Source: CAYWMP01 sp964459445 (GTDB lineage: Bacteria > Desulfobacterota > DSM-4660 > Desulfatiglandales > HGW-15). From it: a stretch of DNA of 37,532 nucleotides. The stretch lies in the NCBI GenBank assembly GCA_964459445.1, contig CAYWMP010000039.1, forward strand, positions 1 through 37,532. The letters run 5' to 3'. Below the pieces are notes generated by a model. It saw nothing but the letters and a program-made list of their open reading frames with translations, had not been told where the DNA came from and ran no database searches. Position 1 is the stretch's first letter. Every line of letters starts with the position of its first letter. Positions 8,145-14,827 of the stretch are shown piece after piece. The position numbers and the translations under genes are program-made.

Positions 8145-10226
8145 GTGAAGCAAATTATTAGCATCAGTCTTGGGCCAACCAGCCACGATTATGAATTCGA
8201 TGCGGAATTCTTGGGTCACGATTTTAATATCAAACGATTTGGGGCGGGCGGAGACATGGATAAGGCCGCCGACCTGTTGTTGCAATGGGAGAATAAGGCG
8301 GACGCCATCGGATTAGGAGGCATGAAATTCCCGAACAACCTAGGTCCAAAGCGTCCCTTGGAAAAGCATTTCGAGAAATTGTCACTATTGAGCTCACGAA
8401 TTCAGACCCCTGTTACCACAGGAAGTAAACTGCGCCAGGTGACCCACGAGTGGTCTCTCCGGCATATCCAATTTGAATTCGGGAATTATTTCGACAATGC
8501 CAGGGTGATGTTCTTCTCAGGCATGACCAATTACGGCATAGCTAAAGTCATGTCTGAATATACCGAAAATCTTATCTTTGCTGATCCGGTTCTTAAAAAC
8601 GGTATTCCCAGATTTTTAAACTCCCTGAAAGATCTGGAGATGTATGCCGGCGGTATTCATGAAGTACTCAACTGGGTTCCCAGCAAACGCCTTTCATCAT
8701 CGGTCAAACCAATAACGGTATTGAACGAATACATCATGCGCAAGGCCATGCAAAAGGCCCATATCATGGTGGTTCCCTACGTCGGTTTCTACAAGTATCT
8801 GCAAGAAACCGCCTTGGATGAACTGCGAGGAAAGACGGTTATTACTTCAACCGCTTATGACGACCGGGTGGCGTTCTTGAAGGACAGAGGCGTGGATGAG
8901 ATTATTGATACCGCCCCGAAAGTCCTGGAGCGGGTCGTAGGGCTCAACGTCCTGGAGGCGATGATCCATGCCGCCCTCGAGAAACAACAGGATCAGATCA
9001 CGGATGACGATTTGCTTGAGATCATCAGCGATGAAAAAATGGATCCGAGAGTAGTTTATCCTTCGGGCAGCCCCAAAAGAAAAAAACGCTTTGCCTTCGT
9101 TATCCATCCCCTTTCTCAGGAATTCCTGAAAAAGGAGAAGACCCTGGACCTGGTCTCCCAGTTTGCGCCCCCTTTTGTCATGGATGGTGTTGAAAAGGCC
9201 ATGGCCTATGTACCCCCTTTCCTCTACTCCAAAGTGACCGGCATCAAATCACCTACCGGCGTGGAAGCAGAAGGCTGGTTAATCAGCGTCGGCGGCACCC
9301 CAAAACAGATGCTGGCCCATAAGCCCGAGTTCACCTATGACCGCCTTTTGCAGGCCGCCAAAATGGCGAAAAAGCTGGGGGCCCAGATCATGGGATTGGG
9401 AGCCTTCACCAAAGTGGTTGGAGATGCCGGCCTCACGGTGTCCAGACGGGCAGACATCCCCATAACCACAGGCAACAGCTACAGTGCTTCCGGAGCCCTC
9501 TGGGCTGGTGCGGATGCCGTGCGCCGAATGGGTTTGATCAAGATCAAAAAGGGGGAAAAGATCAAGGGCAAGACCATGGTTTTCGGAGCAACCGGCGCCA
9601 TCGGTTCGGTCTGCTGTCGCCTCCTGGCAAAGGCCTTCGAAGAAGTCTATATGGTGGGGCGAAATACCGCCAAATTGCTGGCCCTGAGAAAATCGATCCT
9701 TGAAGAAACCCCTGATATCAAGGTCCATGTCACTACCAGGTCCGACAAATATTTGCCCGACATGGATGTCATCGTGACGGCGACCTCGGGTGCGGGCAAA
9801 ACGATCCTCGACATAACGAAAGTCAAACCGGGCTGCGTGATTACCGATGTGGCGAGACCGTTGGACCTGTCTCCCGAAGATATTGCAAAGCGTCCTGACG
9901 TCCTGGTCATTGAATCGGGGGAAATAGAACTTCCCGGCAATCCGGAGATGAAAAACATTGGCTTGCCTCCGAAGGTGGCCTATGCCTGCCTTGCCGAAAC
10001 CATCGTCCTTACCCTGGAGGGCCGGTTGGAAAACTTTACCATCGGCCGGGCTATCGAGTGGGAAAAGGTGAGGGAAATCTATAAAATGGGCATCAAGCAT
10101 GGCATGAAACTGGCTGCCATTTCCGGGGTGAATGGTGTTTATACGGATGAAGATATCGCCCGGGTGAAAAAACTTGCGATTAAGGCAAGGAAGACTTGGA
10201 AGACGGACTCAATAAAAACGGCCTAA
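8145..10226 (+). CDS. Acyl-ACP reductase-like long protein (predicted fatty-aldehyde-forming)
   Basis: The 693-aa protein starts at GTG behind GAGGAGGCGG. From ~315 to the end it follows the cyanobacterial long-chain acyl-ACP reductase family segment by segment: LGAFTKVV, PITTGNSYSA, the dinucleotide-binding GATGAIG at 481-487, then YACLAETIVLTLEG and NFTIGRAIEW. As I recall the Synechococcus enzyme, its catalytic Cys294 lies in FACFAEAMLLEFEG; the matching residue here is C615, so the catalytic Cys is kept. The cyanobacterial enzyme is about 340 aa. The extra ~300 N-terminal residues are unknown to me; one part (KTVITSTAYDDRVAFLKDRG) looks like a Rossmann-type beta-alpha unit. The predicted role is reduction of acyl-ACP or acyl-CoA to aldehyde, feeding the alcohol dehydrogenase and wax synthase upstream. 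Confidence 0.8.
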   Translation: MKQIISISLGPTSHDYEFDAEFLGHDFNIKRFGAGGDMDKAADLLLQWENKADAIGLGGMKFPNNLGPKRPLEKHFEKLSLLSSRIQTPVTTGSKLRQVTHEWSLRHIQFEFGNYFDNARVMFFSGMTNYGIAKVMSEYTENLIFADPVLKNGIPRFLNSLKDLEMYAGGIHEVLNWVPSKRLSSSVKPITVLNEYIMRKAMQKAHIMVVPYVGFYKYLQETALDELRGKTVITSTAYDDRVAFLKDRGVDEIIDTAPKVLERVVGLNVLEAMIHAALEKQQDQITDDDLLEIISDEKMDPRVVYPSGSPKRKKRFAFVIHPLSQEFLKKEKTLDLVSQFAPPFVMDGVEKAMAYVPPFLYSKVTGIKSPTGVEAEGWLISVGGTPKQMLAHKPEFTYDRLLQAAKMAKKLGAQIMGLGAFTKVVGDAGLTVSRRADIPITTGNSYSASGALWAGADAVRRMGLIKIKKGEKIKGKTMVFGATGAIGSVCCRLLAKAFEEVYMVGRNTAKLLALRKSILEETPDIKVHVTTRSDKYLPDMDVIVTATSGAGKTILDITKVKPGCVITDVARPLDLSPEDIAKRPDVLVIESGEIELPGNPEMKNIGLPPKVAYACLAETIVLTLEGRLENFTIGRAIEWEKVREIYKMGIKHGMKLAAISGVNGVYTDEDIARVKKLAIKARKTWKTDSIKTA

Positions 10227-10254
10227 ACGCGAAGATTTCTTGAAAGGAGTCGTT

Positions 10255-10638
10255 ATGAAAAAACTTCAGGAAATAAGGGATCTGGTTGAGGAGGCTATTG
10301 ATAACGGCGCCAGAACCGTTGATCAAATTCACAAATCACTTGCAAAACGGCCCTTTGAAATGCTGAATAAAATAGATCTTTCCGGCCTACCTATTGATCG
10401 TTTGGGTGATCTTAGAAAGCTAACGATTGGCGATGTGTCTGAATTCATGGGAACGATGAACCAACGGGTATCTGAAATCGCCGGTGAACTGCTAAGAAAG
10501 GTAGAAGGGGATAAGAGAACCACCCCATCTGATGATTCGATCCCAAAGCGATGCAGCGCCAGGACAAAAAGCGGGAGTCCGTGCAAGAATAACCCAATGG
10601 CCGGTTCCGACTATTGCCATGTTCATAAAGGCCGTTAG
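10255..10638 (+). CDS. Small phasin-like protein with C-terminal Cys3His motif
   Basis: ATG at 10255 follows AAAGGAG and is better than the TTG at 10240; the product is 127 aa. Residues 1-85 are amphipathic helices (LQEIRDLVEEAIDNGARTV, MNQRVSEIAGELLRKVEG), similar in character to phasins and other granule-coating proteins. The tail has C100, C110, C121 and H124 in the same C-x9-C-x10-C-x2-H spacing, with the same GSDYC-x2-H ending, as the two motifs in the wax synthase tail. The motif resembles small predicted zinc-binding domains (DUF5763-like), but metal binding is inferred. It lies 28 bases after the reductase gene and is probably in its operon. It may link the enzymes to a lipid inclusion. 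Confidence 0.75.
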   Translation: MKKLQEIRDLVEEAIDNGARTVDQIHKSLAKRPFEMLNKIDLSGLPIDRLGDLRKLTIGDVSEFMGTMNQRVSEIAGELLRKVEGDKRTTPSDDSIPKRCSARTKSGSPCKNNPMAGSDYCHVHKGR

Positions 10639-10786
10639 GCAGCATCACACCTAATTGGGGTTCTTCAGAATTCATACTCTCCTCCCTGGTCGACAGAGAT
10701 CCTGAGTTTATCCCGCACCTCTGTAGGATTCCGCCCTTAATTCCACTTCCCATCCCAAACCTTTATAAAAATGATATTGCATGGGC

Positions 10787-10814
10787 TTGACAAAATGACG
10801 CATCGCGTTATATT
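10787..10814 (+). promoter_or_regulatory. Promoter with internal dyad, upstream of the selenoprotein gene
   Basis: TTGACA at 10787-10792, a 16-base spacer and TATATT at 10809-10814 form a near-consensus sigma70-type promoter. The spacer contains TGACGC-ATC-GCGTTA, an imperfect inverted repeat in the classic place for a repressor. The whole 28-base block differs at one position from the block at 14275-14302 on the other strand, which drives the phasin-like gene. Confidence 0.75.
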
Positions 10815-10889
10815 CAAGCCATCTATCACGCCTCACCCATTTATAACACTCCTTGAGGAAATAACTGGGCAGGGGCTAAGGAGAGAATC

Positions 10890-11432
10890 ATGATCATTAG
10901 CGATCAAACTTTAAAACAACTAGGCCGCCAAGTGGTGTTGGATGAAAATGGAAACCCCGAGATGTTATCTAACCTGTGGAAAGATCAAAAAACCGTTCTG
11001 GTTTTCATCAGACATTTCGGTTGAATGATCAGTCGTCGGCAGGTAGCCGACCTGAATGGACACCTGGGGGCTTTTAAGAAAAAGAATGCTCAACTTGTGG
11101 TCATCGGCAATGGGTCTGATCATCTCATCACACCTTTTAAGGAAGACACCGGATACAAAGGTCCATTTTTTACCGATCCCTCTTTGGAAACTTATAAAAT
11201 TTTAAAATTCAAAAAGGGATTAACCTCTGTGATTGGTTTTGGACCCCTCAAAGAGGGGCTTAGGGCTGCGAGCACAGGGTATTTACAGAAGGGCATTCAG
11301 GGACCGCCGCTGCAACAAGGTGGCGTGTTGATCGTTGGCCCTGGGGATATCCCTCATTATCTTTATCGCAGTCAGAAAGCCGGAGACCACCCATCAGTGG
11401 AAGAGCTTTTGCGAGCATGTGCTCAATCGTAG
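10890..11432 (+). CDS. Putative selenoprotein: peroxiredoxin-like (AhpC/TSA_2) with Sec45
   Basis: ATG at 10890 follows AAGGAGAG. The frame runs 44 codons to VFIRHFG, meets TGA at 11022-11024, and continues in the same frame to 11432 (180 residues in all). Peroxiredoxin-like proteins of the AhpC-TSA_2/PRXL2 type carry a redox Cys directly after RHFG, usually in CxxC; here the TGA occupies that place, giving U-M-I-S. Downstream the family continues normally (QVADLN, FFTDPSLETYKIL, GVLIVGP). The hairpin just after the TGA has SECIS features. A conventional reading would give a useless 44-residue stub and a 135-aa product starting at 11025 without its active site. A nonsense mutation is the alternative, but the position, hairpin and intact downstream frame favour selenocysteine. 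The likely role is peroxide or thiol redox protection. Confidence 0.85.
11022..11055 (+). promoter_or_regulatory. Bacterial SECIS-like hairpin after the TGA
   Basis: The TGA at 11022-11024 is followed by a perfect 6-bp stem GTCGGC (11035-11040)/GCCGAC (11046-11051) with apical loop AGGTA. Below it are a two-base TC bulge and a 4-bp helix TCAG (11029-11032)/CTGA (11052-11055). The loop guanines are 18-19 bases past the TGA. E. coli formate dehydrogenase SECIS likewise has an AGGU-type loop and a bulged U below the upper stem. Binding by SelB is inferred. Confidence 0.75.
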
Positions 11433-11877
11433 TCGGTGAGATTTCATGAGCGCCTCCCTAATGAAAGAAGACTTTAACCTCCCCAACTTTAAAGAGCACG
11501 CAAATCGATTGACGTGGTTTTACATTCCGTAGATCCACTAAAGATGGCCTGCTGAGAGATGAGTAGCTATATGTTGGGGCTTGTTTCCCCTTGACGCACA
11601 AGATGCATTCAGCATATAATTTGACCTGAAGATACCCCGAAGTCTGCGGGGTATCTTCATTTTCTGCGTAACGTCTCCTCTGCCATTCCTCCGAAGGCAG
11701 GAATTTTGCATCTTTCTTTATTATCACGGATTTACGCTTGTGTTTGATTAGCACCTGGATGCCCGGGTGGATCCATGAAACGCCCTCGCCGGTGTTTGCA
11801 AATGGGCTAGGTGATCATCATGCCAAGCCATTATATGGTTTTAGACTGGATAATGAATAGGAGGTGGGTAGCGCCCT
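11433..11877. other. Intergenic stretch with a strong hairpin
   Basis: A 12-bp perfect inverted repeat, GAAGATACCCCG at 11628-11639 and its complement at 11647-11658 with a 7-base loop, is followed by ATTTT. It may terminate the selenoprotein transcript, though it lies ~195 bases beyond the stop, or it may be a dispersed palindromic repeat. A 98-codon minus-strand frame (11458-11754) runs straight through the hairpin, has no homology I recognise, and is not called. Confidence 0.5.
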
Positions 11878-12654
11878 ATGCCGGATGATTGTAAGGTTGT
11901 CAAACCCCCTTCAAGGTGGCTTATGGCCCTTGAAGCACGCGCACTTTTCGAGTTCTACGGGTATTTACTGACACTGCCGATATTGCAGCAGATGCCAAGG
12001 GGTGATGGGCACCCGGTGCTGGTTCTACCGGGATTTGGGACCGGGGACTGGTACATGTTACCGCTCCGCATGTTCCTAAAGACCCGCGGCTACGCGCCCC
12101 ATGGCTGGGGCATTGGTCTCAATTTGGGCTATAAAGAGGAACTCCCTGTTCGGCTGGAAAAACGGTTGCGTGAATTGAATGAAAGGTATGGGAGGAAGGT
12201 CAGCCTCATCGGCTGGAGCCTCGGAGGCATCTACGCCCGTGAATTGGCCCGAGCCCGTTCCCGCATGGTGCGATTCGTCATTGCGCTGGGTAGTCCCTTT
12301 GCCGGGTCTCCGAAGGCCACCAATATCTGGAAACTCTACGAGTATGTCTCAGGGCATAAGCTTGATGATCGAGATCCGGAAAAGGTTTGCGAGATGCAGA
12401 CACCCCCACCCGTGCCCACCACATCAATATACTCTCGAACGGATGGTGTAGCTGCTTCCGAATGTTGTGTGGAAAACGTGGCCCCCAAATGCGAAAACAT
12501 CGAGGTGCCGGGAAGCCACTGCGGCCTTGCCCACAACCCAATCGTTCTTTGGGCAATAGCCGACCGCCTTGCTCAACCAGATGAAAAATGGCGTCCCTTC
12601 GAACGGACCGGACTCAGGCGCTTCTTCTACGGAGATGTTTGCATGACTGCTTGA
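11878..12654 (+). CDS. Alpha/beta hydrolase (lipase/esterase-like)
   Basis: The 258-aa product opens its core with VLVLPGFGTGDWYMLPLRMFLKTRG, which resembles the oxyanion-hole region of bacterial lipase-like hydrolases. The nucleophile elbow is GWSLGG with Ser114. An Asp in SRTDGV and a His in GSHCGLAHNP fit the rest of the triad. There is no signal peptide or membrane helix, so it is probably cytoplasmic. GGAGGTGGG precedes the ATG. Next to granule-protein and wax-ester genes, a role in mobilising or remodelling stored lipid is reasonable but unproven. Confidence 0.82.
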   Translation: MPDDCKVVKPPSRWLMALEARALFEFYGYLLTLPILQQMPRGDGHPVLVLPGFGTGDWYMLPLRMFLKTRGYAPHGWGIGLNLGYKEELPVRLEKRLRELNERYGRKVSLIGWSLGGIYARELARARSRMVRFVIALGSPFAGSPKATNIWKLYEYVSGHKLDDRDPEKVCEMQTPPPVPTTSIYSRTDGVAASECCVENVAPKCENIEVPGSHCGLAHNPIVLWAIADRLAQPDEKWRPFERTGLRRFFYGDVCMTA

Positions 12655-12724
12655 GCAAACTCTCCACCCACACTAATCTGACTTTAATTGCAATACTTTA
12701 GATTTGAAAGTGTGTTTAAAATAA

Positions 12725-12865
12725 CAGGGGCTCGGGGATCTCTACCCCGCCCGCTGACTTGCAACTCCCTTTGAAATACTAAGAGGCCTTTTCGTCCCTG
12801 TCCCGTCCTCCGCAGTAGCGCTGCTACGGAGGGTGGAAAAGAGATTGCTGAGGCCCTGTATATTC
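12725..12865. repeat. Palindromic dispersed element, copy 1
   Basis: This copy begins ACAGGGGCTCGGGGATCTCT and ends AAGAGATTGCTGAGGCCCTG, which are imperfect inverted complements. The interior contains a GTAGC-GCT-GCTAC hairpin flanked by CCTCCG and GGAGG. The ends and much of the middle (CCCGC-TGACT-GCAACTCCC, CCTTTTCGT-CCTGT) match the element at 16407-16630. It lies just past the stop of the minus-strand PhaR gene and might act as its terminator. Confidence 0.6.
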
Positions 12866-12909
12866 CAAAAAGGCTAGAATGATATATATGCTACCCTTTT
12901 TTAGTATCT

Positions 12910-13497
12910 TTAACGGGCTTTGGATCGCGGCTTCGCAGCCTTTTGACGCTTTTCCAATTTCTCAACTTTTTTGGTCAAGGACTCGATTTTGGCTGTGAGT
13001 TTAACCACCTGTTCTTTGGTTGCAAGGTTCATCATGTCCAGGGCCTCACTAATCCGCTGATCGATTTTCTCCCCCACCCAGTTTTTAAAGTCTTCGCTGC
13101 GGCCCAAGATCTCTTTCTTGAGTTTTTTGCCCTCGGATTTAGAAAGTTCTTTTTCTTTGACCAATTTGTCGACCAATTTATCGATCTCTTCATCCGCCGC
13201 CGTCAACGCACGATCCCACAGGGAGACGTATTTTTTGCCATAGTCCACCAGGGTTCCCGGCCCCTTGCGAAGCAGTTGAACCAAGACATTGGAGGCAACG
13301 TCATTACCTTTTACACCCTTATCCCGAGCCAATATTTGAGAAATGGTGGACGAGGTGAGGTCTTCACCTGTCTTGTTGTCCACAACCGAGATCTCTTCAC
13401 CTGCCTTGATCAACTCTGATATACCATCCAACGTGATATATTTCTTATCGGTGGTATCGTAGAGTTTTCGATTGGCATATCTCTTAATCTTATGCAT
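12910..13497 (-). CDS. phaR: PhaR-type polyhydroxyalkanoate/granule regulator
   Basis: The N-terminus (IKRYANRKLYDTTDKKYITL, then GISELIKAGEEISVVD) is the signature of the PHB/PHA accumulation regulator DNA-binding domain. Members repress phasin genes and also bind granules, so that repression lifts when polymer forms. The C-terminal ~100 residues are long charged helices ending in a Lys/Arg-rich coiled coil (IESLTKKVEKLEKRQK). ATG at 13497 with GGAGGAAG upstream is better than TTG at 13509, giving 195 aa. The phasin-like gene lies 112 bases upstream on the same strand, so the two probably form an operon from the promoter at 14275-14302. No PHA synthase gene is in the window. Confidence 0.88.
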   Translation of the reverse strand: MHKIKRYANRKLYDTTDKKYITLDGISELIKAGEEISVVDNKTGEDLTSSTISQILARDKGVKGNDVASNVLVQLLRKGPGTLVDYGKKYVSLWDRALTAADEEIDKLVDKLVKEKELSKSEGKKLKKEILGRSEDFKNWVGEKIDQRISEALDMMNLATKEQVVKLTAKIESLTKKVEKLEKRQKAAKPRSKAR

Positions 13498-13558
13498 ATC
13501 TTCCTCCAATTGTGCTCATGTGATCTTTAGGAGTGGAGACCTTTGAAACAGCCTTTTC

Positions 13559-13583
13559 CCAGCCCCACCCAAGGTGGGACTGG
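13559..13583 (-). other. Hairpin between the phasin-like and phaR genes
   Basis: On the minus strand CCAGTCCCACC-TTG-GGTGGGGCTGG folds as an 11-bp stem with one G-U pair. The T-run lies on the 5' side in the sense of transcription, so it is not a standard terminator. It may tune mRNA stability or the relative dose of the two gene products. Confidence 0.45.
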
Positions 13584-13609
13584 AAAAAACGCATCCTAAA
13601 TAACTGTCA

Positions 13610-14218
13610 TTAAGCGGCCATTTGCTTGTTGAGGGCAGCCACTTTCCTATCCAGTGTCCTTACGGTGCGAGTCAAGGTCTGGATATCCTTTCTGCTGGGC
13701 AGATTCAACCGGCCCTGAACGGCCTCAAACCCGTCGCTGATTTTTTCTTCAATGGTCTTCTTCATCGGGATCTTGTCTACCAATTCTTTCCCGTTATCTA
13801 CGAAACCGTCAACGATCTTTCGGGTGTCCTTTTCTGCGCCTTTATAAAGATCCTTGCCGCTGCGAGCAAAGTCCTTCATCGATTTACGGATGTCCTTCCT
13901 TACACCCTTGACAAAATCCTTACCATCGTCCACAAAGCCATTGAATACCTTGCGCGGATCCTTTCTCACATCTCCGACAAAATCCTTGCCATCATCAACC
14001 AGTGCTTCAATAGTCTTGCGGGGGTGCTTTCTCATGTCTTCAACAAAGTCCATGCCGTTTTCAATAGGATCTAGGACATATTTTTCATTGTAGTCCTTGG
14101 CGGTTTCCATCCACTTGTCCGTAGATTTTTGGATGGATTTAACGGTAAAGGATTGGGGTTTTCTCCTAGAGGCCGTCTTTCTTGTTGATTTTTTTGTGTT
14201 TTTCTTTGTTCTTGCCAT
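13610..14218 (-). CDS. Phasin-like protein with 22-residue amphipathic repeats
   Basis: The 202-aa protein has three parts. Residues ~1-25 are a basic Lys/Arg/Thr/Ser tail like that of nucleoid-binding granule proteins. Residues ~55-145 hold four units of 22 residues (D-x-GKDFV-x2-VRKD-P-RK-x3-F pattern) plus a partial fifth, with Pro at the same place in the first two. The last ~30 residues form a coiled coil (LTRTVRTLDRKVAALNKQM). Repeats of 11 or 22 residues, sometimes with Pro between helices, are how apolipoproteins and perilipins coat lipid. A surface role on wax-ester or polymer inclusions is therefore likely, and the basic tail could tether inclusions to DNA. AGGAGGT precedes the ATG. 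It is first in an operon with phaR. Confidence 0.75.
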   Translation of the reverse strand: MARTKKNTKKSTRKTASRRKPQSFTVKSIQKSTDKWMETAKDYNEKYVLDPIENGMDFVEDMRKHPRKTIEALVDDGKDFVGDVRKDPRKVFNGFVDDGKDFVKGVRKDIRKSMKDFARSGKDLYKGAEKDTRKIVDGFVDNGKELVDKIPMKKTIEEKISDGFEAVQGRLNLPSRKDIQTLTRTVRTLDRKVAALNKQMAA

Positions 14219-14274
14219 TGCTCAATACCTCCTGATTGATTGCTTTTAATGGGTGCTGCCTAATTGATGGGGGA

Positions 14275-14302
14275 AATATAACGCGTTGCGTCATTTTGTC
14301 AA
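14275..14302 (-). promoter_or_regulatory. Promoter with internal dyad, for the phasin-like/phaR operon
   Basis: On the minus strand TTGACA (14297-14302), a 16-base spacer and TATATT (14275-14280) stand ~57 bases before the phasin-like ATG. The spacer holds TGACGC-AAC-GCGTTA. Except for one base in the dyad centre it is identical over 28 bases to the promoter at 10787-10814, so the two transcripts probably share a repressor; the PhaR protein encoded in this operon is the obvious candidate. Confidence 0.75.
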
Positions 14303-14384
14303 GGCCAATCATAATTTTTTTCAAATTATTTTTTGTCCTTTTTCTCTGGGATTGGTTCACGGGAAAAAACCTTTGACTGGATAA

Positions 14385-14418
14385 CCTGCCTGCGCTGAAG
14401 CTTCGGCAGGCTGGCAGG
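14385..14418. repeat. Palindromic hairpin repeat
   Basis: CCTGCCTGCGCTGAAG at 14385-14400 and CTTCGGCAGGCTGGCAGG at 14401-14418 pair imperfectly around a central GAAGCTTC. It has no T-run on either side. This is most likely a REP-type palindrome upstream of the phasin promoter. Confidence 0.5.
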
Positions 14419-14449
14419 ATCTACAAACGATTCTGGCCTAAATCCATAA

Positions 14450-14580
14450 ATCGTCCAAAAGCACCGCTTAAAGCGGGGCAACGATATGCCCCTATCGGAA
14501 CAATGTGAAGAGCTTGGACAACTATAACTAGGTAGCTTAGTTATTGTCATCAAGCGATTCACAGGTCGCTTTTGGACGAT
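14450..14580. other. Structured element bounded by a perfect 13-bp inverted repeat
   Basis: ATCGTCCAAAAGC (14450-14462) pairs perfectly with GCTTTTGGACGAT (14568-14580). Inside are GGGGCA (14475-14480)/TGCCCC (14487-14492) with a 6-base loop, and an 11-bp stem GACAA+TAACTA (14517-14530, three-base bulge)/TAGTTATTGTC (14538-14548). The flanks extend the outer repeat imperfectly. No protein is encoded. It could be a structured RNA or a small nonautonomous mobile element. Confidence 0.5.
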
Positions 14581-14827
14581 CTATTCCTTTAGCCTACATC
14601 CAAGATATTGTTTTGAGTTCCCTCTATGAAACAAAAATCCTGAGAATCATGTTTATCCGCCTTAAGTTTGGCGGATGAATCCTGTCTAATAAAAAATGAT
14701 TTGTTAATCTTATTTAGATGGATGCTATTCCGCCTTTTCTATGATGCCCTTTCTTTACTGTTGACTTATTTCCACACCTATAACAGACTTCGATGCAATA
14801 GCTTGGTTTGTCTATGAGGCGGATTCT
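14581..14827. other. Leader region of the membrane lipase gene
   Basis: There is no gene. A 7-bp hairpin ATCCGCC (14655-14661)/GGCGGAT (14670-14676) is followed by an AATCCTGTC repeat at 14678-14686. A TTGACT lies near 14760, but I see no well-spaced -10 box. Confidence 0.35.

Noticed and set aside
9448..9500. Loss of the catalytic Cys in the acyl reductase-like protein, because the TTGNSYSA region lacks the Cys seen in the cyanobacterial TTGNTHTAYVIC segment
   Set aside because: As recalled, that Cys is about position 139 of the cyanobacterial enzyme and not the catalytic one. The catalytic Cys294 segment FACFAEA matches YACLAET here, with C615 present.
11025..11432. A separate 135-aa gene starting at ATG 11025
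   Set aside because: It has no ribosome site, begins one base after the TGA in the same frame, and would lack the family's N-terminal third and active site. It is better read as the continuation of the Sec-containing gene.
11458..11754. 98-aa minus-strand ORF
   Set aside because: It crosses a 12-bp perfect palindrome, has no ribosome site and shows no family resemblance.
14450..14580. Integron attC site or IS200/IS605 end
   Set aside because: The outer arms lack the RYYYAAC/GTTRRRY core of attC, and no integrase or TnpA/TnpB gene is near.
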